NCBI GenBank assembly: GCA_964251665.1
Contig: CAXUKO010000006.1
Coordinates: 62,001 to 126,000, forward strand
From: JBBQLG01 sp964251665
GTDB taxonomy: Bacteria > Bacteroidota > Bacteroidia > Cytophagales > Spirosomataceae
Direction of reading: 5' to 3'
Length of the DNA stretch: 64,000 nt
This document shows positions 53,153-62,262 of the stretch, piece by piece. Under the pieces are notes generated by a model. It saw only the letters and a program-made list of their open reading frames with translations, did no database searches and was not told the DNA's origin. The translations under genes and the position numbers were made by a program. Within the stretch, counting starts at the first letter, position 1, and each line of letters opens with the position of its first letter.

Positions 53153-53204
53153 GGCCGGTGTGGTTTGTAGTCCCTGACCGGAGGAGTTACAAACCACACC
53201 GGCC
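53153..53204. terminator. 17-bp-stem terminator between convergent genes
   Basis: GGCCGGTGTGGTTTGTA (53153-53169) pairs with the complementary arm at 53188-53204 around an 18-nt loop. It lies between the acyl-CoA dehydrogenase and histidine kinase stops. Confidence 0.75.
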
Positions 53205-53220
53205 ACCCGGCGCAGACTAT

Positions 53221-54903
53221 TTATGCGGGCAGATAAATAATAAACGAGGCTCCTTTGCCGGGCTGGCTGGTAGCCGTGAGCACTCCCTGATGGTTTTCGA
53301 CGACCCGGCGACAGATGGCCAGGCCAACGCCGGTACCGGGGTACTGATTTCGGCCGTGCAGTCGCTGAAACACCTGAAAAATCCGGTCTAAATATTTCTC
53401 ATCGAAGCCAATCCCGGCATCACTCACACTGATGCGGTAATAGGTCGGTTCTGACCCGTTGGTAGTCCGGTTACTAAGGTTGTCGGGCAGCTCAGCACCC
53501 GATACTAAGCAACAGTCAATCCAGACGCTTGGGGCCTCAATGGGCTTGTGGTAGCGCAGGGCGTTACTAAGCAGGTTTTGAAACAACTGCCGGAGCTGTC
53601 GGCTGTCGCCGGGCAGTGTCGGCAGTGAGCCCAGCGTAATCGTCGCTCCTGTTTCCTTCACCACTTGTGATAAATCGGCCAGCACATCGCTCACTACCTT
53701 GTTGAGGTCCACCGGCCGCATCGGTTCGCGGTGCGTTGTGATGCGTGAATAGGCCAGTAAATCCTTGATGAGTACCGACATTCGGACGGCGGCCGACTCC
53801 ATCCGGGTGATCAGGTCAAGCCCGTTGGTGCCTAACTCCAGCCCATATTGTTGCCGCAGCACATCGCCAAAGGCCTGCACTTTGCGCAACGGTTCCTGCA
53901 AGTCGTGGGAGGCAATGTAGGCGAACTGCTGAAGATTATCGTTGGAGTGCTTCAACTCCAGGTTTGTCCGTTCCAGCGCCTGTTGCGACATCTCCAGCTG
54001 GAGCTTCGCTTCGCGCAGTGACTGATTGTCTTTGAGGGTTTCGCTCATCAGCTTCTGGGCGTTAATATCGGCCAGAAAGCCAGTCCAGTAGCTCAAAGAG
54101 GGCTCCTGTGGGCGCACGGGCGTGGCCGAAAGCAGGTGCCAGATGTACATGCCCGTACTGGCCTGACGGATGCGTAACTCAACCTGAAAGGGTTTTTTCG
54201 GGCGGATATGGTCAGGCCAGGCAGCCCATGACTGTGCCCAGTCATCCGCGTGAACTACCGATTTCCAATTCGTCTGATTCAGCGTCTGGAGCGTCTCGCC
54301 GGTGAATTGGGTGAGCCATTCGTTGGCGTAGCGCAGTTTGCCCGTCTGTCCGGCCGTAAAAATCATCAGGGGCAGCGAGTCGGTCAGCACCTGATAGTTA
54401 GCTTCGCTCTGAGTCAGCCGCTCGGCCATCGACTGCAACTGCCGGTTGCGTTGTTTCAGCTCATCATAGGGCGACAGGGCGGGTTGCTCTTTGAACGTCT
54501 TTTTCAACTGCTCAATCCGTTGTGCACTAATGGGCTGATCGGCCCGCAGGTTCAGGCAGAGCTGCACCCGAATACCATCGTCGGTGATGTCGATGCTGGC
54601 ATCGTTCACTAAGCGCCGGGCGTAATTAAGGCTGCTGGCCAGGGCATCGGCCGGGTAAGTTGCCTGGTCGGTGAGCTGGGCTACGATACACCAGTGCGTC
54701 GGCTGGGTCTGGGACAGACTAAGGGTCAGAACAGCTTTAGCACCGTGCGCGAGTGCCTGCCGGGAAACTTCGGAGATGGCCGTGGCAAAGGTGGTTTGCG
54801 TGGCCAGCGAAAAGCCAACCAGTTCGGACAGCTTCATGCTGCGTTTGTGGGCCAGAATTAAGTCCATCTCGTTGTCGAGCGGCACTTTTACGATTTCGTG
54901 CAT
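53221..54903 (-). CDS. Histidine kinase with RsbT-like N-terminus and PAS domain
   Basis: A 560-residue kinase at the end of the Rsb operon. The N-terminal 115 residues resemble RsbT, with ILAHKRSMKLSELVGFS and TAISEVSRQALAHGA, but the N-box Asn of RsbT appears as Gln, so ATP binding may be lost. A PAS domain follows (about 175-300; YQVLTDSLPLMIFTAGQTG). The kinase core has YIASHDLQEPLRKVQAFG with the phosphorylated His, then SDAGIGFDEKYLDRIF and GTGVGLAICRRVVENH. The ATG at 54903 lies 4 bp after the stop of the GHKL-PP2C gene. No receiver gene adjoins it. Confidence 0.85.
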   Translation of the reverse strand: MHEIVKVPLDNEMDLILAHKRSMKLSELVGFSLATQTTFATAISEVSRQALAHGAKAVLTLSLSQTQPTHWCIVAQLTDQATYPADALASSLNYARRLVNDASIDITDDGIRVQLCLNLRADQPISAQRIEQLKKTFKEQPALSPYDELKQRNRQLQSMAERLTQSEANYQVLTDSLPLMIFTAGQTGKLRYANEWLTQFTGETLQTLNQTNWKSVVHADDWAQSWAAWPDHIRPKKPFQVELRIRQASTGMYIWHLLSATPVRPQEPSLSYWTGFLADINAQKLMSETLKDNQSLREAKLQLEMSQQALERTNLELKHSNDNLQQFAYIASHDLQEPLRKVQAFGDVLRQQYGLELGTNGLDLITRMESAAVRMSVLIKDLLAYSRITTHREPMRPVDLNKVVSDVLADLSQVVKETGATITLGSLPTLPGDSRQLRQLFQNLLSNALRYHKPIEAPSVWIDCCLVSGAELPDNLSNRTTNGSEPTYYRISVSDAGIGFDEKYLDRIFQVFQRLHGRNQYPGTGVGLAICRRVVENHQGVLTATSQPGKGASFIIYLPA

Positions 54904-54907
54904 ATCG

Positions 54908-55960
54908 TTAAGGGTGAATGCGGCCAACCAGTACCGAAATATCGTCGGTCTGCCGGGCCTGATCTTTATACAGCGCGGCTGCCAGCACCGATGGGTCATA
55001 TTTGAATAAACCGGCGTAGCTGGCGGCATCCCAGCGATTATGCAGCCCGTCGGAGTATAGTATTAACTGCTGGCCAGCACTATAGGCGAATGGCTGGTCA
55101 ATAAGATGAGCAGGTAAGTTGTTACCGATAATACCGTTATGGCCCGCATACGCTTTTGATTCCAGCGCATGGCTGATCCGTGCCGAGATATTGCCTACGC
55201 CACAGGCGTGCCAGACCTGACGGGTACGGTCAAAAACGACCACTGTACCAACCAGCCCCCGCGTACCCTTGACGGCTTCGTGCAGAACGGTCAGTATCGC
55301 GGCCGGACTAACAGCCGGGCACCGCTGAAAAGCCTGAATCGCCTGCTGAACGGCAAGCTTTGCCAGTGGACCGTGCCCCAGCCCGTCGCCCAGAAATAGT
55401 TTGATATGACTGGCCGTTTCAACTACGGCATAGCCGTCGCCACAGTCGGTCTGGCCGGGTTTCGGCAGCACAACGGCACCTGTTTCGGTGGGTTGCCGGG
55501 CCGTAAACAGGGGGAGGGGGTCAACAAAAAGCCGGGTTAGGAGAACCGTTCCCCAGCCAATGGCCGAGTACAACTGGAACGTATCCGACAGGCGGTTGAT
55601 GGCTCCTAAGCCCTGTCCCAGCGTCTGGGTGGTGGAAACGCCATCCTGTAACATCCGGCCGGGATCGGCCATGCCTGGCCCCCGGTCAACGGCAATCAGT
55701 TCAAGTCCCGCCGTGACTGTCTCCACAGTTGCAGAGTTACTGGCCGGTCCTGACGGGTAGCTGACGGGGCGCACGAGCAGTTCGCCCTGCTGCGCGTGTT
55801 TAACCAGATTCGACACCAGTTCGGACACGACAATATCCAGCTCACCCAGTCGACGGGGACTAAACAGCAGTTGACGGGCCAACTGATGAATGTCGCGTTT
55901 GAGAACCGAGCCGTAGCTTCGGTCCGTGACCAAAAACCGTCGTTGGGTAAAATCAACCAT
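54908..55960 (-). CDS. GHKL ATPase fused to PP2C/SpoIIE-type phosphatase (RsbX/RsbU-like)
   Basis: A 350-residue two-domain protein. The N-terminal RsbW/RsbT-like ATPase (residues 1-140) shows DIVVSELVSNLVKHAQQGE (N-box), AVDRGPGMADP and TLGQGLGAINRLSD. The C-terminal PP2C domain (about 165-350) shows LFLGDGLGHGPLAKLA, ILYSDGLHNRW and TDDISVLVGRI with metal-binding Asps. In stressosome systems a PP2C enzyme such as RsbX resets RsbR and RsbS. It starts 8 bp inside the end of rsbT, so the genes are coupled. Confidence 0.85.
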   Translation of the reverse strand: MVDFTQRRFLVTDRSYGSVLKRDIHQLARQLLFSPRRLGELDIVVSELVSNLVKHAQQGELLVRPVSYPSGPASNSATVETVTAGLELIAVDRGPGMADPGRMLQDGVSTTQTLGQGLGAINRLSDTFQLYSAIGWGTVLLTRLFVDPLPLFTARQPTETGAVVLPKPGQTDCGDGYAVVETASHIKLFLGDGLGHGPLAKLAVQQAIQAFQRCPAVSPAAILTVLHEAVKGTRGLVGTVVVFDRTRQVWHACGVGNISARISHALESKAYAGHNGIIGNNLPAHLIDQPFAYSAGQQLILYSDGLHNRWDAASYAGLFKYDPSVLAAALYKDQARQTDDISVLVGRIHP

Positions 55961-56354
55961 GCTGCCACTTCGTAATTGTCACGGTAGTGCCTTCGCCAAC
56001 GGTACTGGCGATGGCAAATTCATCCACTAACCGTTTCGTGCCCGGTAAACCAATTCCCAGGCCGCGACTGGTGGTAAAACCATCCTGCATGGCCTGATTT
56101 ATATCCGCAATACCCGGCCCCTGATCGCGGAAAATTAGTTGCACACCGGACTCGTTTCCTTTTGTAACTAGTGCAAGTGTAACCTCACCCCCGGCCGCAT
56201 ACCGAAGCATGTTGCGCATGAGTTCGCTGGCAGCTGTAAGCAGTTTCGTTTGACTGACAAGATTCAGCCGGGCCATAATGGCGTAGGCTCTTAACCGGTT
56301 GCGAAACGGCAGTACGTCGGACTCTTGCCGGATCTGAACCAGTTCGGTCATCAT
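55953..56354 (-). CDS. rsbT: RsbT-like switch kinase
   Basis: A 133-residue GHKL kinase of the RsbT family. The N-box is AASELMRNMLRYAAGGEV with Glu and Asn, the G1 box is FRDQGPGIADI and the G2 box is SRGLGIGLPGTKRLVDEF. RsbT phosphorylates RsbS and RsbR when stress releases it from the stressosome. The ATG at 56354 overlaps the rsbS stop by 1-3 bases; a longer reading from 56387 reaches back into rsbS. The residues needed for ATP binding are all present. Confidence 0.88.
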   Translation of the reverse strand: MMTELVQIRQESDVLPFRNRLRAYAIMARLNLVSQTKLLTAASELMRNMLRYAAGGEVTLALVTKGNESGVQLIFRDQGPGIADINQAMQDGFTTSRGLGIGLPGTKRLVDEFAIASTVGEGTTVTITKWQHG

Positions 56355-56355
56355 G

Positions 56356-56739
56356 TCAGTCGTCGTCCGGTTCGGACTCCGGGACAATTCGGCTGGCCAG
56401 CAGCTTTAACCCCCGCTCCACATTCAGGGCGGTTTGAATGCCCGTCAGGGGCAGCCCCAACTCAATGAGCGTAATGGCTACGGCGGGCTGCATACCCACC
56501 ACTACCGTTTCGGCATCCAGCACCCGCGACATGCCCGCAATGTTGCTGAGGATACGCCCCATGAACGAGTCGACGATGGAAACGGCCGAAATGTCGATAA
56601 GAACGCCCTTTGCGCCGGTTTTATTGATCATCTGAATCAGATCGGCTTCCATGGTCAGGGCCAGCCGGTCGTAGAGTTCAACCTGAATCGTTACCAGCAG
56701 ACAACGTCCTATTTTAAGTATGGGGATGCGGTCTTCCAT
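56356..56739 (-). CDS. rsbS: RsbS-like STAS-domain stressosome protein
   Basis: A 127-residue single STAS domain of the RsbS family. It opens with IPILKIGRCLLVTIQVEL, and the phosphorylation-site loop is ISAVSIVDSFMGRILS with Ser58 where RsbS is phosphorylated by RsbT. RsbS forms the stressosome core with RsbR and holds RsbT. It lies between rsbR and rsbT, in the gene order known from other stressosome operons. Confidence 0.9.
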   Translation of the reverse strand: MEDRIPILKIGRCLLVTIQVELYDRLALTMEADLIQMINKTGAKGVLIDISAVSIVDSFMGRILSNIAGMSRVLDAETVVVGMQPAVAITLIELGLPLTGIQTALNVERGLKLLASRIVPESEPDDD

Positions 56740-56749
56740 GAATCATTGG

Positions 56750-57604
56750 CTAAAGCAGCACGGTAGGCGTCGGTTTGCCAACCCGGCGCACGTCCAACTG
56801 CAATACAGAGAAAGCATATTTGAGCGCACTGGCTAAGGTCGCTTTGGTTACGATACCCGACAGGTCGATACCCAGATGCACGACGGTCTGGGCAATTTCG
56901 GGCCGGATGCCGCTGATGACACATTCGGCTCCCATGAGCCGCGTAGCGTTCACGGTCTTGATCAGGTACTGGGCAATGAGTGAATCGACGGCCGGCACAC
57001 CCGAAATGTCCAGAATGGCGATGCTGCTGCCCGTGTCCACAATGGCCTGCAGCAGGTTTTCCATCACGAGCTGCGTACGGGCACTGTCTAAAGTTCCAAT
57101 GATCGGCAACGCCAGAATGCCGTCCCAGACCTGAATGACCGGTGTAGAGACTTCCGCGATTTCGTCGTTCTGGCGGAGAATGACCGCTTCCCGACCGGCA
57201 ATAAAGGTTTCAAACGCTACCAGCACGAACTGGTCAAATAGCTTGCACAGGGCCATAATCTCCCTGAAAAGCTGTTCGTAGTTAGGCGGAACGCTGGTTT
57301 GCATGACCTCCAGAATCGCTTCTTTCAATCCGACGATGTACTGACCCGTGTCGCGGGGGGTATATCCCTGGCGGGCGCGAACGTCGGCAATAGCCGTTAA
57401 CTGATCAAAAACGGGCTGCATGGCGGGTGCATCGGCCGCGACATCGGTAGCAAAGCCCTTGAGTAAGGTTTGAACCAGGTCTTTAGCCTGTTGGCGCACC
57501 TCGGGCTGTTCGGCAAGCCCATGCAGGGAAGCCTGATTCGTGAGCCAGTTGTCAAGAAGCTGCGTCTCATTTTGGTGGAGCAACTCCAGTACATCCTGTT
57601 GCAT
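56750..57604 (-). CDS. RsbR-like stressosome sensor protein
   Basis: A 284-residue RsbR-type protein. The N-terminal helical (non-haem globin-like) sensor region spans residues 1-150. The C-terminal STAS domain (about 165-275) opens with STPVIQVWDGILALPIIGTL and carries LDISGVPAVDSLIAQYLI and SGIRPEIAQTVVHLGIDLSG, a hallmark of RsbR. The site that is Thr205 in Bacillus RsbR reads Ser here (VDSLIA). The ATG at 57604 is used; a start at 57634 lacks the expected pattern. It is the first gene of the Rsb operon. Confidence 0.88.
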   Translation of the reverse strand: MQQDVLELLHQNETQLLDNWLTNQASLHGLAEQPEVRQQAKDLVQTLLKGFATDVAADAPAMQPVFDQLTAIADVRARQGYTPRDTGQYIVGLKEAILEVMQTSVPPNYEQLFREIMALCKLFDQFVLVAFETFIAGREAVILRQNDEIAEVSTPVIQVWDGILALPIIGTLDSARTQLVMENLLQAIVDTGSSIAILDISGVPAVDSLIAQYLIKTVNATRLMGAECVISGIRPEIAQTVVHLGIDLSGIVTKATLASALKYAFSVLQLDVRRVGKPTPTVLL

Positions 57605-57847
57605 GTTGATTGAAAGTATGACGTTGTTTCTCAAAAGTACTTCTTCTGCCTCGTTTTCCCCAATTATTATCTGCTTGTTATTCGATTGGCCTGGTTGATT
57701 AAAGAGCTTTCATCCCGATAGTTTACAACCGGGCCGGTTTACCTTGTCTACCCCGGCTCGGTTACTTTTTCGATATTTTCGCTGGTGCGGGCCGGGAAAC
57801 AGCCGATACCCTTACCTTTGCGGCTTCAATCAACCGCTTGCTGCTCA

Positions 57848-58876
57848 ATGCCGCTGATTGCTCCATCCTCGTATCACCCTCCGGCGTATCTGAAAAATGC
57901 GCATCTGCAAACGATTCTACCATCGGTGCTCCGGCAGGTGACGGTGCCTTACGTCCGGGAGCGCATTGACACGCCCGACGATGATTTCCTGAATCTGGAT
58001 TGGGTGAAAAGAGTGGAAGAAAGCGTGGTCCGCCATCGCGGAAAGGAACAGGGGTCTCCATCCCTTCCTCCCCTCGTCATACTTTCGCATGGGTTGGAAG
58101 GCGATTCGCACCGGCCTTATCTGGCGGGTATGGTAAAGCATCTGGCTGCCAGCGGCTTCGATTGCTTAGCTTGGAACTACCGCTCCTGCGGGGGCGACAT
58201 GAACCGGCAGGCCCGGTTTTACCATATCGGCGAAACCGGCGACTTTGATTTTGTGATTCGCCACGCGCTGGGTAACGGCTATTCGGTTATTCACCTGCTG
58301 GGTTTTAGTGCGGGGGGCAGCATGACACTTAAGTACCTGGGTGAACAGGGCGAGAGCCTGTATCCGGCTATTCAGCGGGCCGTAACTTTCTCAGTTCCCC
58401 TGAATATTATGAGTTCGGCGCAACGGCTCGAGGCCTGGGATAGTATGCTCTATAACCGGCGGTTCAGCCGGTCGCTCAAACGGAAAGTACTGACCAAAGC
58501 GGGCCGAATGCCGGATCAGGTAAACGCCCGGGGGTTGCGTACCGTCCGGACGGTGCGTGCGTTCGACCAGCTGTTTACCGCGCCTATGCATGGTTTTCGG
58601 GATGTAGAAGACTATTATCAGCAGAGCAGTGCCCTGCCGTATTTGCCCCGTATTACCATTCCAACGCTGATTGTCAACGCGAAGAATGACCCATTTCTGG
58701 CCCCGGACTGTTTTCCTGAAGCACTGGCGCGGGAACTCCCCAACGTCTATATGGAGTTCCCCGGGCAGGGTGGGCATTGCGGCTTTCCGCCGGGTGGGGC
58801 CTTTTCTGACGCCCTTCGGCATGGTACATACTGGTCAGAGGAGCGGGCCGTGGCGTTTTTAACAGCTAAATTTTAG
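57848..58876 (+). CDS. YheT-like alpha/beta hydrolase
   Basis: A 342-residue alpha/beta hydrolase of the YheT (COG0429) type. The pattern is YHPPAYLKNAHLQTILPSVL, then VILSHGLEGDSHRPYLAGMV, CLAWNYRSCGGDMNRQARF, the nucleophile elbow LLGFSAGGSMTLKYL, Asp in NAKNDPFLAPD and the His in GQGGHCGFPPGG. The probable activity is esterase or lipase-like. The start at 57848 begins the conserved sequence. It diverges from the Rsb operon, and 243 bp lie between them. Confidence 0.88.
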   Translation: MPLIAPSSYHPPAYLKNAHLQTILPSVLRQVTVPYVRERIDTPDDDFLNLDWVKRVEESVVRHRGKEQGSPSLPPLVILSHGLEGDSHRPYLAGMVKHLAASGFDCLAWNYRSCGGDMNRQARFYHIGETGDFDFVIRHALGNGYSVIHLLGFSAGGSMTLKYLGEQGESLYPAIQRAVTFSVPLNIMSSAQRLEAWDSMLYNRRFSRSLKRKVLTKAGRMPDQVNARGLRTVRTVRAFDQLFTAPMHGFRDVEDYYQQSSALPYLPRITIPTLIVNAKNDPFLAPDCFPEALARELPNVYMEFPGQGGHCGFPPGGAFSDALRHGTYWSEERAVAFLTAKF

Positions 58877-59000
58877 CGATATAATGACACCGCAGCCATT
58901 GATCAGTCAATACATAGGAATGCAATCTGTTAAAATTAGCGTAGAAACGATAGTGGGACTACTCGATAGCGAGTTATAAAGGCTTTTTTTACGACACCGT

Positions 59001-60920
59001 ATGCTTACTAAACTACCAGTGGACGCTCCGGGCGACCAAACTTTTTTTGTCATTGATTTCGACAGCACCTTTACCAAAGTAGAAGCGCTGGATGTGCTGG
59101 GTGAGATATCCCTTAACGGCCGACCCGACCGCGACGCCGTACTGGCGCAGATCAAAACTATCACTGATCTGGGCATGTCGGGGCAACTATCGCTGGCCGA
59201 ATCCATCAACCGGCGGCTGGAGCTACTCCGCGCACACCGCGATCACCTGCCGCTGCTCGTGGAGACGCTGAAAACCAAAATATCAGACTCGTTTCAACGC
59301 AATCAGGTCTTTCTGAGCGAAAATGCCGACCACATTTACATCATATCCAGTGGCTTCAAGGAGTTCATCGTACCCATCGTGACCTCGCTGGGCGTGAAAG
59401 AAGACCATGTCTTTGCCAACACCTTCGTATACGACGAGTCTGGTAATATCGTGGGCTGTGACCACAGTAACCCGCTGTCGATGGATAGCGGCAAGGTGAA
59501 ACTTATGCGCGATCTGAACCTCGATGGCGACATCTACGTCATCGGCGATGGCTATACCGACTACGAAATCCGCGAAGCCGGGCTGGCCAATCGGTTCTAT
59601 GCGTTCACCGAAAACGTCGAACGCCCGCTGGTCATTGAAAAAGCCGACCATATTGCGCCCTCGCTGGATGAATTTCTGTATCATAATCAACTGAGTCGCA
59701 GTCAGTCGTATCCCAAGAGCCGGATCAAGGTGCTGCTGCTCGAAAATGTGCATCCGGTGGCTGTCCAACTGTTTGAAGAAGAAGGCTTTAATGTCGAAAT
59801 CCGCAAAGGAGCACTGGACGAAGATGAACTGATTGAAGCCATCCGCGATGTGTCTATTCTGGGCATCCGCTCGAAAACGCAGGTGACGAGCCGGGTGCTG
59901 GAACATGCCAATAAGCTGATGACCATTGGGGCATTCTGTATTGGCACCAATCAAATTGACCTGGATGCCGCCCGCGAACGGGGCATTGCCGTTTTCAATG
60001 CGCCCTACAGCAACACCCGCTCGGTGGTCGAACTGGCCATTGGCGAGATCATCATGCTCATTCGGAACATCGTACCCAAGAGCAACCTCATGCATCAGGG
60101 CGTGTGGGATAAATCGGCCAAGAACAGCTTTGAAGTGCGCGGTAAAAAACTGGGTCTGGTGGGCTATGGCAACATCGGAACGCAGCTTTCTGTCGTGGCC
60201 GAAGCACTGGGCATGGAGGTGTATTTTTATGACGCAGTCGATAAACTGGCCCTGGGCAACGCCCGCAAGTGCAAGACCTTGGACGAACTGCTGGGACTGG
60301 CCGACATCATCAGCCTGCATACGGATGGCCGGAAAGAGAACAAAAACCTGATCAGCTACCGCGAATTCGGGCTGATGAAAAACGGCGTGATCTTCCTCAA
60401 TCTGTCGCGGGGGCATATTGTCGACATTCCGGCGCTGGTTGATGCGCTGGAACGCGGTAAAGTGATCGGGGCTGGTATTGACGTGTTTCCCTACGAGCCA
60501 AAGACCAACAACGAGGAGTTCATGAACGAGCTTCGTAACCAGCCGAACGTGATTCTGACGCCCCATATCGGGGGGAGTACCGAAGAAGCGCAGGCTAATA
60601 TTGGTCAATTTGTGCCGGGTAAATTGCTCGAATATATCAACAACGGCAGCACCTATGGCAGTGTCAACTTCCCGGAACTGCAACTGCCCCTGCTGCACGA
60701 TTCGCACCGGCTGCTGCATATCCACGAAAACGTACCGGGGATTCTGGCCAAGATCAATAACATCTTCGCCACGTACCACATCAACATCCGGGGGCAGTAT
60801 CTCAAGACGGACGAGAAGATTGGTTACGTCATCACGGACATTGCCAAAAACTATTCAGACGAGGTAATCGGCGAACTCAAAAACATCGACAAGACGATCA
60901 AGTTTAGACTACTGTACTGA
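59001..60920 (+). CDS. SerB-SerA fusion: phosphoserine phosphatase plus 3-phosphoglycerate dehydrogenase
   Basis: A 639-residue fusion. The N-terminal 225 residues are a SerB-type HAD phosphatase: DFDSTFTKVEAL (Asp19/Asp21), YIISSGFKEFI, SGKVKLMRD and VIGDGYTDYEI. Residues about 240-555 are an E. coli-type SerA: GIRSKTQVTSRVL, FCIGTNQIDLDAARERGIA, LVGYGNIGTQLS for NAD, NLSRGHIVDIPALVDAL, DVFPYEP and TPHIGGSTEEAQANIG with the catalytic His. A C-terminal ACT domain (about 565-639) includes HENVPGILAKINNIFATYHI, where serine feedback may act. Steps 1 and 3 of serine synthesis are joined; the neighbour supplies step 2. Confidence 0.9.
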   Translation: MLTKLPVDAPGDQTFFVIDFDSTFTKVEALDVLGEISLNGRPDRDAVLAQIKTITDLGMSGQLSLAESINRRLELLRAHRDHLPLLVETLKTKISDSFQRNQVFLSENADHIYIISSGFKEFIVPIVTSLGVKEDHVFANTFVYDESGNIVGCDHSNPLSMDSGKVKLMRDLNLDGDIYVIGDGYTDYEIREAGLANRFYAFTENVERPLVIEKADHIAPSLDEFLYHNQLSRSQSYPKSRIKVLLLENVHPVAVQLFEEEGFNVEIRKGALDEDELIEAIRDVSILGIRSKTQVTSRVLEHANKLMTIGAFCIGTNQIDLDAARERGIAVFNAPYSNTRSVVELAIGEIIMLIRNIVPKSNLMHQGVWDKSAKNSFEVRGKKLGLVGYGNIGTQLSVVAEALGMEVYFYDAVDKLALGNARKCKTLDELLGLADIISLHTDGRKENKNLISYREFGLMKNGVIFLNLSRGHIVDIPALVDALERGKVIGAGIDVFPYEPKTNNEEFMNELRNQPNVILTPHIGGSTEEAQANIGQFVPGKLLEYINNGSTYGSVNFPELQLPLLHDSHRLLHIHENVPGILAKINNIFATYHINIRGQYLKTDEKIGYVITDIAKNYSDEVIGELKNIDKTIKFRLLY

Positions 60921-60935
60921 TAATGATCGAGGTAT

Positions 60936-60995
60936 TGACTGGTTGAGTGATTGAATGGGCTAATAGAGTGCTTATTCAATCAGTCAACCAGTCAA
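60936..60995. repeat. Inverted repeat between serBA fusion and the aminotransferase
   Basis: Arms at 60936-60957 and 60974-60995 match in 21 of 22 positions around a 16-nt loop. A trailing CAACTCAATCAGTCAACC repeats the right-arm sequence. The units (GGTTGAGTGATTGAAT) resemble those of the repeat at 27-98. Confidence 0.75.
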
Positions 60996-61021
60996 CAACT
61001 CAATCAGTCAACCATTGACCC

Positions 61022-62104
61022 ATGAAACAAATCTACTTCACACCCGGCCCGGCCGAACTGTACCCAACGTTTTATCAGCATCTGCAAACGGCACTGGATG
61101 AGCAGGTTGGGTCAATTTCGCACCGGAGTCAGCGGTTTCGGGATATTTACAAGTTTGCCGATGAGCAGTTGCGGACGTTGCTGAACATTCCGGCCACGCA
61201 CGGCATTTACTTTACCGGCTCGGCGTCGGAGGTGTGGGAGCGGGTGTTGCTGAACTGCGTCGAGCATGAGAGTTTTCATGCCGTGAACGGGTCGTTCTCG
61301 CGTAAGTTCTACGAATACGCCCAGTCCCTGCATAAGTATGCACACCTGCTGGAGAAGCCATTCGGGCAGGGGTTCGAGTATGCTGAACTGGAGGTGCCGG
61401 AATACGCCGAACTGGTCTGCCTGACCCATAACGAAACCTCGTCCGGGGTGCAGATGCGGCCCGCCGAGATGCATAAACTGAAGCGGAAGTACCCCAAAAA
61501 GCTGTTCGTGGTCGATATGGTATCGTCGGCACCCTACCCCGACCTGGACTTCACCCTGATCGACTCGGCGTTCTTTTCGGTGCAGAAAGCTTTTGGGATG
61601 CCCGCTGGTCTGGGCGTCTGGATTGCCGGGGAAGCGTGCCTGGAAAAGGCCGAACGCTTGCAACGCTACGATTCCATGACCATTGGCGCGCACAACAGCC
61701 TGCCCATGCTCCATAAACATTACCAGACGTTTGAAACCCCGGCTACGCCCAACGTGCTGTTTATCTACCTGCTGGGCAAAATTGCGGAAGATTTCAACCG
61801 AATAGGTATCGACGTTATTCGGAAACAGACCGAGGAGAAAGCCCGGATGCTGTATAAATTTCTGGATAACAGCTCCGCTTTTGCCCCGTTTGTTGCCGAA
61901 GAGCGGTACCGGTCGCAAACCGTGATTGTGGCGAATACCACGAACCCCTCGGCCGGGGTCATCAATGCCGCTAAACAGGCCGGTATGGTGATTGGCAGCG
62001 GGTACGGAAAACTAAAGGAATCGCAGGTGCGGATTGCCAACTTCCCGGCCACCTCATCGGAGCAGGTAGCCACTTTACTCAAAGAACTGAAGAAGGGCGA
62101 GTAA
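61022..62104 (+). CDS. Class V aminotransferase, probable phosphoserine aminotransferase
   Basis: A 360-residue class V PLP aminotransferase. It opens with YFTPGPAELYPTFYQ and QVGSISHRSQRFRDIY. The middle carries LTHNETSSGVQM, FVVDMVSSAPYPDLDF (the Asp for the PLP ring) and FSVQKAFGMPAGLGVW with the catalytic Lys. The C-terminus is GYGKLKESQVRIANFPATS. It is SerC- or alanine/glyoxylate-like. Coming directly after a SerB-SerA fusion, it probably makes phosphoserine, completing the pathway. It starts 101 bp downstream of the fusion, beyond an inverted repeat, and may be co-transcribed. Confidence 0.88.
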   Translation: MKQIYFTPGPAELYPTFYQHLQTALDEQVGSISHRSQRFRDIYKFADEQLRTLLNIPATHGIYFTGSASEVWERVLLNCVEHESFHAVNGSFSRKFYEYAQSLHKYAHLLEKPFGQGFEYAELEVPEYAELVCLTHNETSSGVQMRPAEMHKLKRKYPKKLFVVDMVSSAPYPDLDFTLIDSAFFSVQKAFGMPAGLGVWIAGEACLEKAERLQRYDSMTIGAHNSLPMLHKHYQTFETPATPNVLFIYLLGKIAEDFNRIGIDVIRKQTEEKARMLYKFLDNSSAFAPFVAEERYRSQTVIVANTTNPSAGVINAAKQAGMVIGSGYGKLKESQVRIANFPATSSEQVATLLKELKKGE

Positions 62105-62130
62105 GGTGAAAATTGATTATTCCGAATACG

Positions 62131-62163
62131 AAAGCCCCTGAATTGTTAACAGGGGCTTTTTTT
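62131..62163 (+). terminator. Intrinsic terminator after the aminotransferase
   Basis: AAAGCCCCTG (62131-62140) pairs with CAGGGGCTTT (62150-62159), followed by a T run to 62163. This is the most classical rho-independent terminator in the window. Confidence 0.85.
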
Positions 62164-62262
62164 ATGCTACTATTCAAAGGTTTCGGGGGGCATGCCTTAA
62201 ACTTTACAGCGCCCGTTTAGTTATACAGTTCGCACGAACAACGTGTCTCAACTCAACGTATT

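Noticed and set aside
59283..60779. A 498-codon reading on the minus strand opposite the SerB-SerA fusion.
   Set aside because: It lies wholly opposite a gene with clear HAD, NAD-binding and ACT motifs and has no recognisable domain of its own, so it reflects third-base bias of the real gene.
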